Shown: in pieces, positions 45,001 to 52,901 of the stretch
Position numbering within the stretch: the stretch's first letter is position 1
Layout of the letters: every line of letters starts with the position of its first letter
Assembly (NCBI RefSeq): GCF_900475885.1
Contig: NZ_LS483429.1
Location: 1,054,001 to 1,118,000 of the forward strand
Length of the DNA stretch: 64,000 bases
Source of the DNA: Haemophilus aegyptius
GTDB lineage: Bacteria; Pseudomonadota; Gammaproteobacteria; Enterobacterales; Pasteurellaceae
Direction: 5' to 3'
The notes under the pieces: generated by a model
Databases searched by the model: none
What the model was told of the DNA's origin: nothing
The model's input: only the letters and a program-made list of their open reading frames with translations
Position numbers and translations under genes: made by a program

Positions 45001-45507
45001 GAAGGTAACGTGGATAATGAAGGTGTTATCGACGGTGAGCAAGCTACATCAGTAATTGCAGGTCAAAACATCATGAATCGCAAAGGTGCAAAAATCATTT
45101 CAAAAGAAGGAGAGGTGGATGTGATTACAAATGGCACTGTAGACAACAACGGATTGATTCAAGGTAAAACGAGGACGACAATTGTAGAAGCTGAACGACA
45201 AAGTAAAGATAGTTTGATATTGGATTTAATCGATATTTTGGGCGATATGGAGCGTACTGTACGTTCAAACTTGAGCACAGCTGAAAATGAGCAGTACCCA
45301 TTAAGCAGTGCAAAAAGTTTAATGTTTTACGATAAAGGACGTGGTGTGAATAAGGCCGCAAGCATTATATCTCATGGTTCGGTATGTTCAGTGGTATTGC
45401 CTGCAGGTAAAAACATCGCAGATGGTCGTCTGTTAACCTCTTGCCTTGCTGAAAATGAGAAAAGTAAAGCTCAATATCACAAGCAGTCTGAAAAGGTAGG
45501 CGATTGA
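42055..45507 (+). CDS. hmwA: HMW-type two-partner-secretion adhesin
   Basis: This 1150-residue TpsA protein is shorter than HMW1/HMW2 (about 1500). An extended signal peptide (MNKIYRLKFSKRLNQLVAVS) ends near Ala71. The TPS domain follows, with SNSAVFNRVTS and NPNG at 162-165, then a long beta-helical region rich in N-x-S/T sequons. The C-terminus has the paired cysteines (CSVVLP...LLTSC) that anchor HMW1 to its transporter. A 9-residue segment is duplicated at 71-88. It should bind host epithelium after N-glucosylation by HmwC and secretion by HmwB. The passenger after ~450 differs from prototypes I remember. Confidence 0.9.
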   Translation: MNKIYRLKFSKRLNQLVAVSEITAGHDRHSGCQNAVDTTSNFQMTKWLKLKPLASLISLLSFGFATQTAMANGLQGMEVANGLQGMKVVSGSASMSINGKNITITNSPNAIINWKQFNINQDELVRFVQENSNSAVFNRVTSDQISQLKGALNSNGHVFLINPNGIVMGKDAVINAAAFTASTLNILDEDLKARNFNFEQAKDKAMAQIVNNGLISVSKNGSVNLIGGSVKNNGVIKVEDGNILLLAGQKVTISDMTNPTITYSVVAPENKAVNLGTIFAKNGKIQVHAGSLVNKGTLDANSVRQDKSGEIILSAKEGEANIDGTVTLNNANFKAGNLTITGKKVVLNSGAKVELTGKEGGTVYIGGDERGKGTIQLAEKTEIQYGASVDVSGSETGGRAIVWGNYAQVDGKITAKGKDKENGGFVETSGHYLGVGRTAKVEGKEWLLDPYNIRIVSAPEVQSDGVKNSPAVTITSKDKDVKILNTTIEAALNAGTDVTITTTEAKGIKRVAGSGNFTVEANIVKNNGTDASLTMIADDTFTQNKGTSIKATTGKLNLNITARKGLVLMGEIDTNGGNLNIDAYANDASIDGAILKGKGTVRINGRTDKYHAVNIGGNTQKKAFNMLTVNNTTFVGYDEEGLKLQYNSPRRDWDKGVYDVVGNWEGNITTKGKVTFERKVNAPAWNAVSISTYNWHANLTVEDGSFEFSDIENKVGFNNAYDRYRDYKLLNIDKDVTFDTKANSTVTFNLKPYLGNGHGYVNTPRALNVSADITAKGSGHVTFDANANGYSVAGIYFDKTSNGKSTTIKTEGTTTLEFKGKSASRKGLAIENPLVLDAQAGSRIILNGSGNNAVDVSENVTIKGEGQTSIKSTSGNVNVNANISSDSGPVNILSANNININKNFEVKGKNVNLNAAKDLMLGEMAKVTATMGDAILSGKNISISNSGTVKAEKGNVGVTATQDLTVKKNANLSAKGKVTVNAEGNVDNEGVIDGEQATSVIAGQNIMNRKGAKIISKEGEVDVITNGTVDNNGLIQGKTRTTIVEAERQSKDSLILDLIDILGDMERTVRSNLSTAENEQYPLSSAKSLMFYDKGRGVNKAASIISHGSVCSVVLPAGKNIADGRLLTSCLAENEKSKAQYHKQSEKVGD
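42264..42317 (+). repeat. 27-bp tandem duplication at the mature adhesin N-terminus
   Basis: 42264-42290 and 42291-42317 differ by one base. They encode ANGLQGMEV and ANGLQGMKV, duplicating the stretch right at the predicted signal-peptidase site. Confidence 0.95.
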
Positions 45508-45514
45508 TTATATG

Positions 45515-45544
45515 AAAATGAAGTGGGATTACCCACTTCATTTT
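45515..45544 (+). terminator. hairpin between adhesin and transporter genes
   Basis: A perfect 13-bp stem (AAAATGAAGTGGG/CCCACTTCATTTT) with ATTA loop ends in TTTT. As an attenuator it would make adhesin mRNA exceed transporter mRNA. Confidence 0.85.
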
Positions 45545-45581
45545 AGGATATATTACAAATTATTTATGTTAGGTGAAATAA

Positions 45582-47219
45582 ATGAACAAAATGAATAAAT
45601 TTAAATTAAGTGCAGTTGTTTTATTGCTTGGTTTTGGTATGACATCAATGGCAAATGCAGAACAACAATTCCCAGTGAATAGTTTTCAATTACTGGGCGA
45701 TATTCAAGGTTTAACGGATAATGAGCAAATTTCATTAGCTGAGATTTTAGAACGCTATCAAGGTAATCAAACTTTGACAAGCCTAAAAAAAGCTCAAAAA
45801 GCGTTACAAGAAAAATTAAATGCTTTTAATAAAGGAAAATATGAAATTGTATTACCTGAGCAACGAGTTGAAAATGGAAATGTTTTTTTCCTATTAAGTT
45901 ATAATGCCCCCACTACTGGCCAAGTTTTTTATAAAGGTAGTGAAGGTTATGATGAAAAAAATATTGCACATAGCCTTCCTTCTTTAAAACAGGGCAAATA
46001 TTTTGAAGATGGTCGTCAATGGTTTGATCGCCGTGAATTTGCAATGTCAAAAGAAAATCCATTAAAAATTACTCGAGTGCACTATGAGTTAGATTCTCAG
46101 AATAAAGTGTCTAACTTAACAGTTGCTGGATTTTCTCCATATGGTAAAACGCGTAATTTTATTTCAGTGGATAACTATGGTTCACGAGAATTTAATCGCG
46201 CTCGTATTATATTTGGGCATATTAATGCGAATTTAACAGGCAATGATGATGTATTAACTATAAATGCTTTAACTAATTTTAAGGCTCCTTTAAAATCATC
46301 TGCTTTGAGTGTCGGATATTCTCGTCCGTTTTATGATAATCATCAAATTGTTAGCATTCAAGCTGGAGTAAGCCTCTTAGATTCTAGTGATACCGATGGT
46401 TTACCAAGTGCAATTAACCGTAAATTATCACGCGGTAAATCATCCTTCGTTGGACTAAATTGGAGTTATTTTTTACCGCAGTTTGATTGGGGTATTGAAG
46501 ATCAATTTAAACTGAATGCTGGCTATAGCTATCGTTATAATGATCAAAAATCGGGTATAAATAATTTTGGTAATACGCGTAAACATTTCTCACTTGCTGG
46601 TATTAATTTAGGGATCAGTGGTGAGGTAAAATTAAATACGACAGCTACAGTTAATGTGGAGTTTACCGACTATTATTATGCGTATAACTTACCAGGATCA
46701 AAATATACCAGACGACTAGGTAAAAATTATCATCGTAGTTATAACCTACTGGTTTCTCGACTTGGGTATCATCAAGAGTTTGCTCAGGGATGGCAGTTTG
46801 ATAGCCAATTAAGTGCTCAATATACTCGTCAAGATTTAAATAGCCTTGATCATTTTTCTATTAGCGGTATATATGCTGTTCGAGGATTTAAATATAGTGG
46901 CGTTAGTGCAGAACGTGGGTTGGTATGGCGAAATGAATTAGCGATGCCTAAATATACTAAATATCGTATTAGCCCTTATGCTTTCTATGATTTGGGGCAG
47001 TATCGTTATAATAAAGAAAATGCCAAAATCTATGGTGCGAATACGCATACTGTTTCTTCAGCAGGTTTAGGCGTGAAAGCAGAGATTGTGAAAAATTTAA
47101 ATATGGATCTTTTTGTAGCAAGACGTTTAGTTAATTCAGATGAAGATAGTTTAAATGGTAATAAAGCATTTGAAAGCGATAAAACCACTTTTTGGGGTAA
47201 GATAACTTATAGTTTTTAG
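45582..47219 (+). CDS. hmwB: HMW-type outer-membrane transporter (TpsB)
   Basis: This 545-residue protein has a signal peptide (ends SMANA), tandem POTRA domains (about 30-210) and a 16-strand barrel of the FhaC/HMW1B type, ending in Phe (WGKITYSF). It recognises the adhesin's TPS domain in the periplasm and threads it across the outer membrane. It is 74 bp after the adhesin gene. Confidence 0.93.
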   Translation: MNKMNKFKLSAVVLLLGFGMTSMANAEQQFPVNSFQLLGDIQGLTDNEQISLAEILERYQGNQTLTSLKKAQKALQEKLNAFNKGKYEIVLPEQRVENGNVFFLLSYNAPTTGQVFYKGSEGYDEKNIAHSLPSLKQGKYFEDGRQWFDRREFAMSKENPLKITRVHYELDSQNKVSNLTVAGFSPYGKTRNFISVDNYGSREFNRARIIFGHINANLTGNDDVLTINALTNFKAPLKSSALSVGYSRPFYDNHQIVSIQAGVSLLDSSDTDGLPSAINRKLSRGKSSFVGLNWSYFLPQFDWGIEDQFKLNAGYSYRYNDQKSGINNFGNTRKHFSLAGINLGISGEVKLNTTATVNVEFTDYYYAYNLPGSKYTRRLGKNYHRSYNLLVSRLGYHQEFAQGWQFDSQLSAQYTRQDLNSLDHFSISGIYAVRGFKYSGVSAERGLVWRNELAMPKYTKYRISPYAFYDLGQYRYNKENAKIYGANTHTVSSAGLGVKAEIVKNLNMDLFVARRLVNSDEDSLNGNKAFESDKTTFWGKITYSF

Positions 47220-47235
47220 TTAACGATATGATCAT

Positions 47236-47262
47236 AAAATGGCACTTTAATGTGCCTTTTTT
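47236..47262 (+). terminator. weak hairpin between transporter and glycosyltransferase genes
   Basis: AAAATGGCAC and GTGCCTTTTTT form a short G/C stem extended by A-T pairs, followed by T's. It likely attenuates hmwC transcription. Confidence 0.7.
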
Positions 47263-47304
47263 AGTTGATGTTATTTGGAATGTTGAAAGTTAAAGAAGGA
47301 TATT

Positions 47305-49152
47305 ATGCTTCAAGAAAAACAACCCAGTATTAATCGTTTAGAAAAAGCAATTGTAGATAAAAATTATGAAGTTGCTTGTTCCGAACTTTTAAAAATTTTA
47401 GAGAAGATTGATGCTAATTTTGGTGGTATTAACGAGATCGAATTTGATTTTCCCGAACAAATTTCAGATTTATTAGAAAAACGTACTCAATATTTTTGTA
47501 CTCGTATAGCTAATGCTGTCACAAACTTATTTATTGATCCTAATTTAATGCTTTCAGAAAGTGGGGCATTACGTTTTATAGCATTTCAACGCTGGCTTGC
47601 GCTTATTTTTGCTAGTTCGCCTTATGTGAATGCAGATCATATTTTGAAAACGTACAATACTAATTCTGATATTTTAGGGGATATTCATTTAAATAATGAT
47701 TTTTCAGCAATTGCAAAATTTTGTATTTTATATTTCCCCGAATCAAATATTGATTTAAATTTAAACGCGCTGTGGAATGCAAATAAGGAACTTTGCGCTT
47801 CTCTTTGTTTTGCATTGCAATCGCCTCGTTTTATTGGAACAGCGATAGCGTTTGATAAAAGAGCGGTTATTTTACAGTGGTTTCCTAATAAATTAGAGGA
47901 ATTTGATAGTTTAAATCAATTGCCTGCAAGTATTTCTCACGATGTTTATATGCATTGTAGTTATGATTTTGCGCAAAATAAACACGATGTAAAACGTGCG
48001 CTAAATCAGGTTATACGTAAACATTTGTTGGCGCAAGGTTGGCAAGATCGTGAAATTACTTCATTAAGCGAATGCAATGGTAAACCTGTAATGATTGTGC
48101 TTTTAGAGCATTTTCATTCTTTTCATTCCATTTACCGAACTCACTCCACTTCAATGATTGAAGCGCGTAAAAAATTTTATTTAGTTGGTATAGGAAAAGA
48201 AAATGTAAATCAAGCTGGACGAGAAGTATTTGATGAATTTTTCCAACTTGAATACGACACAATTTTTCAACAAATTGAGTTTGTTCGTAAAAAATGTGAA
48301 GAATATGGTGCCGCTGTCTTTTATATGCCAAGTATCGGTATGGATTTTACGACAATTTTTGCAAGCAATACGCGTCTTGCTCCAATTCAAGTTGTTGCGC
48401 TTGGTCATCCAGCTACAACCCATTCAGATTTTATTGAATATGTTATTGTTGAAGATGATTATGTAGGTTCGGAAGCCTGTTTTAGTGAAACTTTACTACG
48501 TTTACCAAAAGATGCGCTGCCTTATGTGCCGTCATCATTAGCACCTGAAAAAGTTGATTACTTATTCAGAGAAGAACCCGAAGTGGTGAATATCGGTATT
48601 GCTGCTACAACAATGAAATTGAATCCAACATTCCTTGAAACATTGAGAATAATTCGAGATAAGGCTAAAGTGAAAGTTCATTTCCATTTCGCACTAGGGC
48701 AGTCTTTCGGTATTACACACCCTCATGTTAAGTGGTTTATTGAGCAGCATTTAGGGGACAGCGCAACGGCCCATGCCCATGCGCCTTATAACGAATATCT
48801 CGATATTTTACGTCACTGCGATATGATGTTAAATCCATTCCCATTTGGTAATACAAATGGCATCATAGATATGGTTACACTGGGTCTAGTCGGCGTTTGT
48901 AAAACGGGTGCTGAAGTACATGAACATATTGATGAAGGGTTATTCAAACGTTTAGGCTTACCAGAATGGCTTATCGCTCAAAGCATAGAAGAATATATTA
49001 ATTGTGCGGTAAGACTTGCTGAAAATCATAAAGAGCGTCTTGAGCTCCGTCAGCATATAATTAAAACCAATGGTTTGAAAACACTTTTTAAAGGCGATCC
49101 TAGCCCTATGGGTAAAGTGTTATCAGAAAAAGTAAAAGCATTAAAATTTTAA
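47305..49152 (+). CDS. hmwC: HMW1C-type N-glucosyltransferase (GT41)
   Basis: This 615-residue cytoplasmic enzyme transfers glucose or galactose from UDP-sugars to Asn in N-x-S/T sequons of the adhesin, stabilising and tethering it. The N-terminal helical domain and the two Rossmann-type halves match HMW1C, including YRTHSTSM, VFYMPSIGMD, VALGHPATTHS, FPFGNTNGIIDMVTLG and EVHEHIDEGLFKRLGLPEW. It lacks ~30 N-terminal residues of the prototype (649 aa) and differs at many positions. Confidence 0.95.
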   Translation: MLQEKQPSINRLEKAIVDKNYEVACSELLKILEKIDANFGGINEIEFDFPEQISDLLEKRTQYFCTRIANAVTNLFIDPNLMLSESGALRFIAFQRWLALIFASSPYVNADHILKTYNTNSDILGDIHLNNDFSAIAKFCILYFPESNIDLNLNALWNANKELCASLCFALQSPRFIGTAIAFDKRAVILQWFPNKLEEFDSLNQLPASISHDVYMHCSYDFAQNKHDVKRALNQVIRKHLLAQGWQDREITSLSECNGKPVMIVLLEHFHSFHSIYRTHSTSMIEARKKFYLVGIGKENVNQAGREVFDEFFQLEYDTIFQQIEFVRKKCEEYGAAVFYMPSIGMDFTTIFASNTRLAPIQVVALGHPATTHSDFIEYVIVEDDYVGSEACFSETLLRLPKDALPYVPSSLAPEKVDYLFREEPEVVNIGIAATTMKLNPTFLETLRIIRDKAKVKVHFHFALGQSFGITHPHVKWFIEQHLGDSATAHAHAPYNEYLDILRHCDMMLNPFPFGNTNGIIDMVTLGLVGVCKTGAEVHEHIDEGLFKRLGLPEWLIAQSIEEYINCAVRLAENHKERLELRQHIIKTNGLKTLFKGDPSPMGKVLSEKVKALKF

Positions 49153-49193
49153 TAAGATTTTATTCACGAAAATTTGTGCGGTTTATTGAGTAT

Positions 49194-49310
49194 ATGGTCG
49201 ATGATAAAGTGCATAATTGGCAGGCGTTTGAAAACGCCAAACGGATTACAGTCAATGCCAAACTGAACTACCAAGTGGCGTATGAAGACAATTTAGTCTA
49301 TAAATTCTAG
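49194..49310 (+). pseudogene. C-terminal scrap of a phage gene, right of the adhesin locus
   Basis: The 38-residue frame (MVDDKVHNWQAFENAKR...) is open further upstream with no ribosome site. It reads like a protein C-terminus and lies before a terminator. I infer a leftover of a phage tail-region gene marking the right junction of the insertion near 49153-49190. Confidence 0.45.
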
Positions 49311-49317
49311 CAGTAAC

Positions 49318-49349
49318 AAAGGCTTCGAGTAATCACGAAGCCTTTTGTT
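49318..49349. terminator. bidirectional terminator in the phage right end
   Basis: AAAGGCTTCG (49318-49327) pairs with CGAAGCCTTT (49336-49345), with flanking A and T. It lies between the rightward remnant and the leftward 87-aa gene. Confidence 0.88.
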
Positions 49350-49613
49350 TTAGTCTTCTAATTCGGAAAGTAAACAATAAAACGGTGGGGCAAAAGGGGC
49401 GAGCGTGGACGTAAATCTTACCACGCAATCTTTGCGTCCGTCTTCCACAAAACGCACATCTAAAAATGCCGTGTTATAGACAAAAGTTTGCCCGCATTCG
49501 TTAGGCAGTGAATATTGCGAACCGTCTACAACAAAACCGTCGTGTTCTTTTACGGCAACAAGAGCTAGCTCCATCATTATTTCTTGCTCGGTTCTCATTT
49601 TAAAATTTGTCAT
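49350..49613 (-). CDS. hypothetical protein in the prophage right end, 87 aa
   Basis: I start it at 49613 (MTNFKMRTEQ), 9 bases after AGGAAAC; a longer frame reaches 49685. The product is soluble with a beta-rich C-terminus (DGFVVDGSQYSLPNECGQTF). It is leftward, unlike Mu com-mom, and I do not recognise it. It might be a moron kept when tail genes were lost. Confidence 0.65.
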   Translation of the reverse strand: MTNFKMRTEQEIMMELALVAVKEHDGFVVDGSQYSLPNECGQTFVYNTAFLDVRFVEDGRKDCVVRFTSTLAPFAPPFYCLLSELED

Positions 49614-49868
49614 TTTGTGGGTTTCCTGTGTTTGTTTAACTTGGTCATAGGATTGCTCTCTTAGGTTTACATAGCAAGTCATCATTACGGAAAAATGACT
49701 GACTGCGGTCGAATTAGGCTAGGGAGGGATGGAGGGCTAAATAGGTGCAGATATGTAACGCTGTTTCATTAAATGAAAAAAGCAAGAAAAGGAATTTATC
49801 TTGCTTTTTTAGGGACAGTTATGTTGTGCGAGTTTATCTAAAGTGTAAAATTTAAATTTGAGGTTTAT

Positions 49869-49920
49869 TTTGCATAAACAATTAAACTATTATGCGAAAT
49901 AAATTTCGATTTTATGCAAA
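49869..49920 (+). other. candidate transposase-binding sites, prophage right end
   Basis: TTTGCATAA-type motifs occur at 49869-49877, 49890-49898 (one mismatch) and 49912-49920, mirroring the left end. The preceding ~180 bp (49686-49868) hold no gene. Confidence 0.6.
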
Positions 49921-49938
49921 AAGATTTGCGAACTTATA

Positions 49939-50229
49939 GCAGGATTTGGATGGGTACCAGTTGATTCCGCAGACGTTGCCAAAATGCGTTTAGCAGAGAA
50001 AAAATCTGTTGAAGATAAAGATACACAAGCCGTAGCAAAATATTTGTTTGGTAACTGGGAAGCAAACTGGGTGGGATTTAATCATGCCCGTGACTTCGAT
50101 TTATATCCACAACCAGAGCTGGCTCCAATCAATAACTTCGGCTATCCATATGCAGAAGTAGGTGGCGATCCGTTAAATTCCTTTGATCCAAAAGAATTTA
50201 AATATGACTACGTATCTAAAAAACTCTAA
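49939..50229 (+). pseudogene. transglutaminase-like protein, 3' part
   Basis: The host frame resumes as AGFGWVPVDSADVAKM, supplying the missing catalytic Asp region, and ends YDYVSKKL with TAA at 50227-50229. It completes the gene begun at 19600. It is not translated independently as far as can be seen. Confidence 0.9.
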
Positions 50230-50567
50230 TAAATCCTTTTGGGTTGCCATAGCCACCGCACTAAGTGCTGCGGTGGCATCAACCTTGTGCTGCATCGCAC
50301 CATTAATTTATTTAGTATTTGGTGTGTCGTCCACTTGGTTGATTGGCTTAGGCGAATATGATTATTTGCGTATTCCCATGCTTATCATTTCATTATGTGC
50401 CTTTGCCTATGGATTTTGGCTGTTGATGTTTTCCAAAAAAAATCATTTGTAGCAAATATATTTCCCGTAAAAAACTTATCGTTTTATATTGGATTGTATT
50501 TATCGTGATGATTTTTTTCTTAACCTATCCAACAATTTTACCTTGGATTTTAGAATTAGCTAATTAG
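50204..50567 (+). pseudogene. MerT-like membrane transporter, frameshifted at a poly-A run
   Basis: The ATG at 50204 overlaps the upstream 3' end. It encodes two helices with the CC pair of mercuric-type transporters (STLCCIAP) and stops at 50452. The A8 run at 50435-50442 shifts frame: with 7 A's translation would continue through [16 protein letters not shown], a third helix, to TAG at 50567. With the MerP-like gene after it, it may move a soft metal; the metal is unknown. Confidence 0.8.
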
Positions 50568-50575
50568 GAATAAAA

Positions 50576-50854
50576 ATGAAGAAATTATGTACCGCACTTT
50601 TGCTTTCGCTGTTTGCAATTTCTTTCGCTCATGCGAATGAAACCAAACAAATTGTGCTAAAAGTAAAGGAAATGAATTGCCAGCTTTGTGCTTACTTAGT
50701 CAATAAAGAACTGCGTAATATCAATGGCGTTATTTCAACAAAAGCATCTATTAAAGATGGTTTAGTGACGGTTGTGGAAGATCCAAAAGTCACAAACCAA
50801 CAATTATTCGATGCAATTCACAAGCTGAAATATACTGCTGAAGTCGTGAATTAA
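50576..50854 (+). CDS. MerP-like periplasmic metal-binding protein
   Basis: This 92-residue protein has a signal peptide ending SFAHA and one heavy-metal-associated domain with CxxC in KEMNCQLCAY. It should bind a soft metal in the periplasm and pass it to the MerT-like protein. It is 8 bases after the MerT frame. HI1050 in Rd. Confidence 0.88.
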   Translation: MKKLCTALLLSLFAISFAHANETKQIVLKVKEMNCQLCAYLVNKELRNINGVISTKASIKDGLVTVVEDPKVTNQQLFDAIHKLKYTAEVVN

Positions 50855-50872
50855 ACGCTAAATATCTAGCAA

Positions 50873-50902
50873 AAAAGTGCGGTAAAAATTCACCGCACTT
50901 TT
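50873..50902. terminator. paired uptake sequences as bidirectional terminator
   Basis: AAAAGTGCGGT (50873-50883) pairs with ACCGCACTTTT (50892-50902), between the convergent MerP-like and ABC genes. Confidence 0.9.
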
Positions 50903-50978
50903 CTTTAGCTATTAAATTAGACTAATTTTTTAATTAGCTTGATTACAGTACAATTAATTAAATATGATAAACGCAATA

Positions 50979-52823
50979 TTATTCAGCACTTCTGCTTAAA
51001 AATCCGCCACTTTGATGATTCCAAAGTTTAGCGTACAGACCATTGAGCTCTAGTAATTCGGCGTGCGTACCTTGTTCGACAATTTGTCCTTTATCAAGCA
51101 CAATCAGGCGATCCATCGCTGCGATGGTGGATAAACGATGGGCAATGGCAATCACAGTTTTATTTTCCATCATCTTATCGAGACTTTCTTGTATTGCCAC
51201 TTCCACTTCTGAATCCAATGCACTTGTGGCTTCATCTAACAATAGAATTGGTGCGTCTTTTAACATTACACGAGCAATGGCAATTCTCTGACGCTGACCA
51301 CCAGAAAGTTTTACCCCGCGTTCTCCCACATGGGCATCATAGCCTTTTCTACCTTGAGAATCACTGAGAAATGGGATGAAATCAGCGGCTTCCGCTCGTT
51401 CAGCAGCTAAAACCATTTCTTCATCAGTAGCATTCGGGCGACCATAAATAATATTGTCACGTACAGAACGATGTAGCAAGGAAGTGTCTTGAGTGACTAA
51501 ACCGATTTGGCGACGTAAGCTTTCTTGTTGCACATTGAGTACATTTTGTCCATCAATGGTAATTTCGCCTTGTTGTGCTTCATAAAAGCGAAGCAATAAG
51601 TTCACAATCGTAGATTTTCCTGCACCAGAACGACCGATTAACCCAACCTTTTCCCCTGGTTTGATAGTGAGATTGAAATGATTGAGTAATGGTTTTGTTG
51701 GATCGTAAGCAAAGGTAATATTGTTAAACTTAATTTCCCCTTGTTTCACTTGTAACGGTGACGCTTGTGGTTTATCCACAATGGTGTGAGGTTTGGTTAA
51801 AGTATTCATTCCGTCGTTTACGGTTCCGATATTCTCAAACAAACGGGCAGATTCCCACATAATCCAGCGAGAAAGTCCATTTGCGCGTAATGCCATTGCC
51901 GTCGCCGTTGCTATTGCACCCACGCCAACTTGACCATTTTTCCATAAAATAATACCAAGTATTGCAGTACTTAACGTAAGTAGAATATTTGTAGCGTAAG
52001 TGAGTGTATCTAGTGATGTTGCTAAGCGCATTTGGGCGTGTACTGTTACCATAAAATCTTGCATAGAACGCTTGGCATAAGTAGCTTCGCGTGAGCCGTG
52101 AGAAAATAATTTTACTGTAGCAATATTAGAATAAGCATCTGTAATACGTCCTGTCATTAAAGAACGAGCATCAGCTTGTCGTTGTGCGGTTTTTGATAGT
52201 TTAGGAATTAGGGTTCGTAGGATCAAACCGAAGAGTATAATCCAAGTAATAAATGGTAATAAGAACCAAGAATCTAATGCTACTAGCACTACGCCAGAGG
52301 TAATAAAATATACCAATACATAAACGAACATATCTGCAAGTGTAAGTACTGTGTCACGTACTGCAAGGGCGGTTTGCATTACTTTTGCGGATACTCTACC
52401 TGCAAATTCGTCTTGATAAAAACTTAAACTTTGTCCAAGCATTAAACGATGGAAATTCCAACGTAATCGCATTGGAAATACGCCTTGTAAGGTTTGTAAA
52501 TGCACGGCCGAAGCTAAAAATCCCCACACAATACTAATAAGTAATAGAGCAGCCATTCCAATTAATAAATGACTTTTTTCTTGCCATAATCTTTCAGGTG
52601 TAAATGTGCCTAGCCAATCTACAAGCGTTCCCATAAATTGGAATAATACAGCTTCCATTACACCTGTACCTACGGTTAAAATTGCGAGCAAAAAAATCCA
52701 GCCTTTCATTCCTGTAATACTAGACCAAATAAAACGGAACAAACCTTTTTTAGGTGTTGTTGGATTGCTTTCTGGATAGGGATTTAAACGATTTTCAAAC
52801 CACGAAAAAATTTTGTTAAACAT
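50979..52823 (-). CDS. ABC exporter, fused membrane and ATPase domains
   Basis: This 614-residue half-transporter has six membrane helices (about 40-330) and a C-terminal ATPase: Walker A GRSGAGKST, signature LSGGQRQRIA, Walker B ILLLDEATSALD and H-loop IAHRLST. It belongs to the multidrug/lipid exporter group and probably works as a homodimer in the inner membrane. Substrate unknown. It lies downstream of an AraC-type gene but after a terminator. HI1051 in Rd. Confidence 0.9.
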   Translation of the reverse strand: MFNKIFSWFENRLNPYPESNPTTPKKGLFRFIWSSITGMKGWIFLLAILTVGTGVMEAVLFQFMGTLVDWLGTFTPERLWQEKSHLLIGMAALLLISIVWGFLASAVHLQTLQGVFPMRLRWNFHRLMLGQSLSFYQDEFAGRVSAKVMQTALAVRDTVLTLADMFVYVLVYFITSGVVLVALDSWFLLPFITWIILFGLILRTLIPKLSKTAQRQADARSLMTGRITDAYSNIATVKLFSHGSREATYAKRSMQDFMVTVHAQMRLATSLDTLTYATNILLTLSTAILGIILWKNGQVGVGAIATATAMALRANGLSRWIMWESARLFENIGTVNDGMNTLTKPHTIVDKPQASPLQVKQGEIKFNNITFAYDPTKPLLNHFNLTIKPGEKVGLIGRSGAGKSTIVNLLLRFYEAQQGEITIDGQNVLNVQQESLRRQIGLVTQDTSLLHRSVRDNIIYGRPNATDEEMVLAAERAEAADFIPFLSDSQGRKGYDAHVGERGVKLSGGQRQRIAIARVMLKDAPILLLDEATSALDSEVEVAIQESLDKMMENKTVIAIAHRLSTIAAMDRLIVLDKGQIVEQGTHAELLELNGLYAKLWNHQSGGFLSRSAE

Positions 52824-52840
52824 ATCTTTTCCTTAAAAAG

Positions 52841-52864
52841 AAAAGGCAACGCGGGTTGCCTTTT
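52841..52864 (-). terminator. terminator between AraC-type gene and ABC exporter gene
   Basis: AAAAGGCAAC pairs with GTTGCCTTTT, with a T-rich run following on the minus strand. It ends the AraC transcript 17 bp before the exporter start. Confidence 0.88.
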
Positions 52865-52901
52865 AGAAGTGCATATTATTATAGCACAAAAACAAATCAA
52901 T

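Larger units (their letters stand above)
20423..49938 (+). mobile_element. defective Mu-like prophage carrying an HMW-type adhesin locus
   Basis: The element runs from the break in the transglutaminase-like gene to where that gene resumes. Left to right it has a leftward c-type repressor, ner, MuA and MuB homologues, early genes, Mor, lysis genes and head genes in Mu order up to gp37. All tail, baseplate, fibre and mom-type genes are absent; hmw A, B and C stand in their place, followed by ~750 bp of phage right end. GCAG at 20419-20422 recurs at 49939-49942, consistent with a short target duplication (Mu makes 5 bp; the fifth base differs). The left end begins TG. The size is about 29.5 kb. 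Confidence 0.9.

Noticed and set aside
42119-45361. Minus-strand ORFs opposite the adhesin gene
   Set aside because: Low-complexity mirror frames of beta-helix repeats; no start signals.
49939-50229. Independent small gene starting at ATG 49984
   Set aside because: The sequence continues the interrupted transglutaminase-like protein and has no ribosome site of its own.
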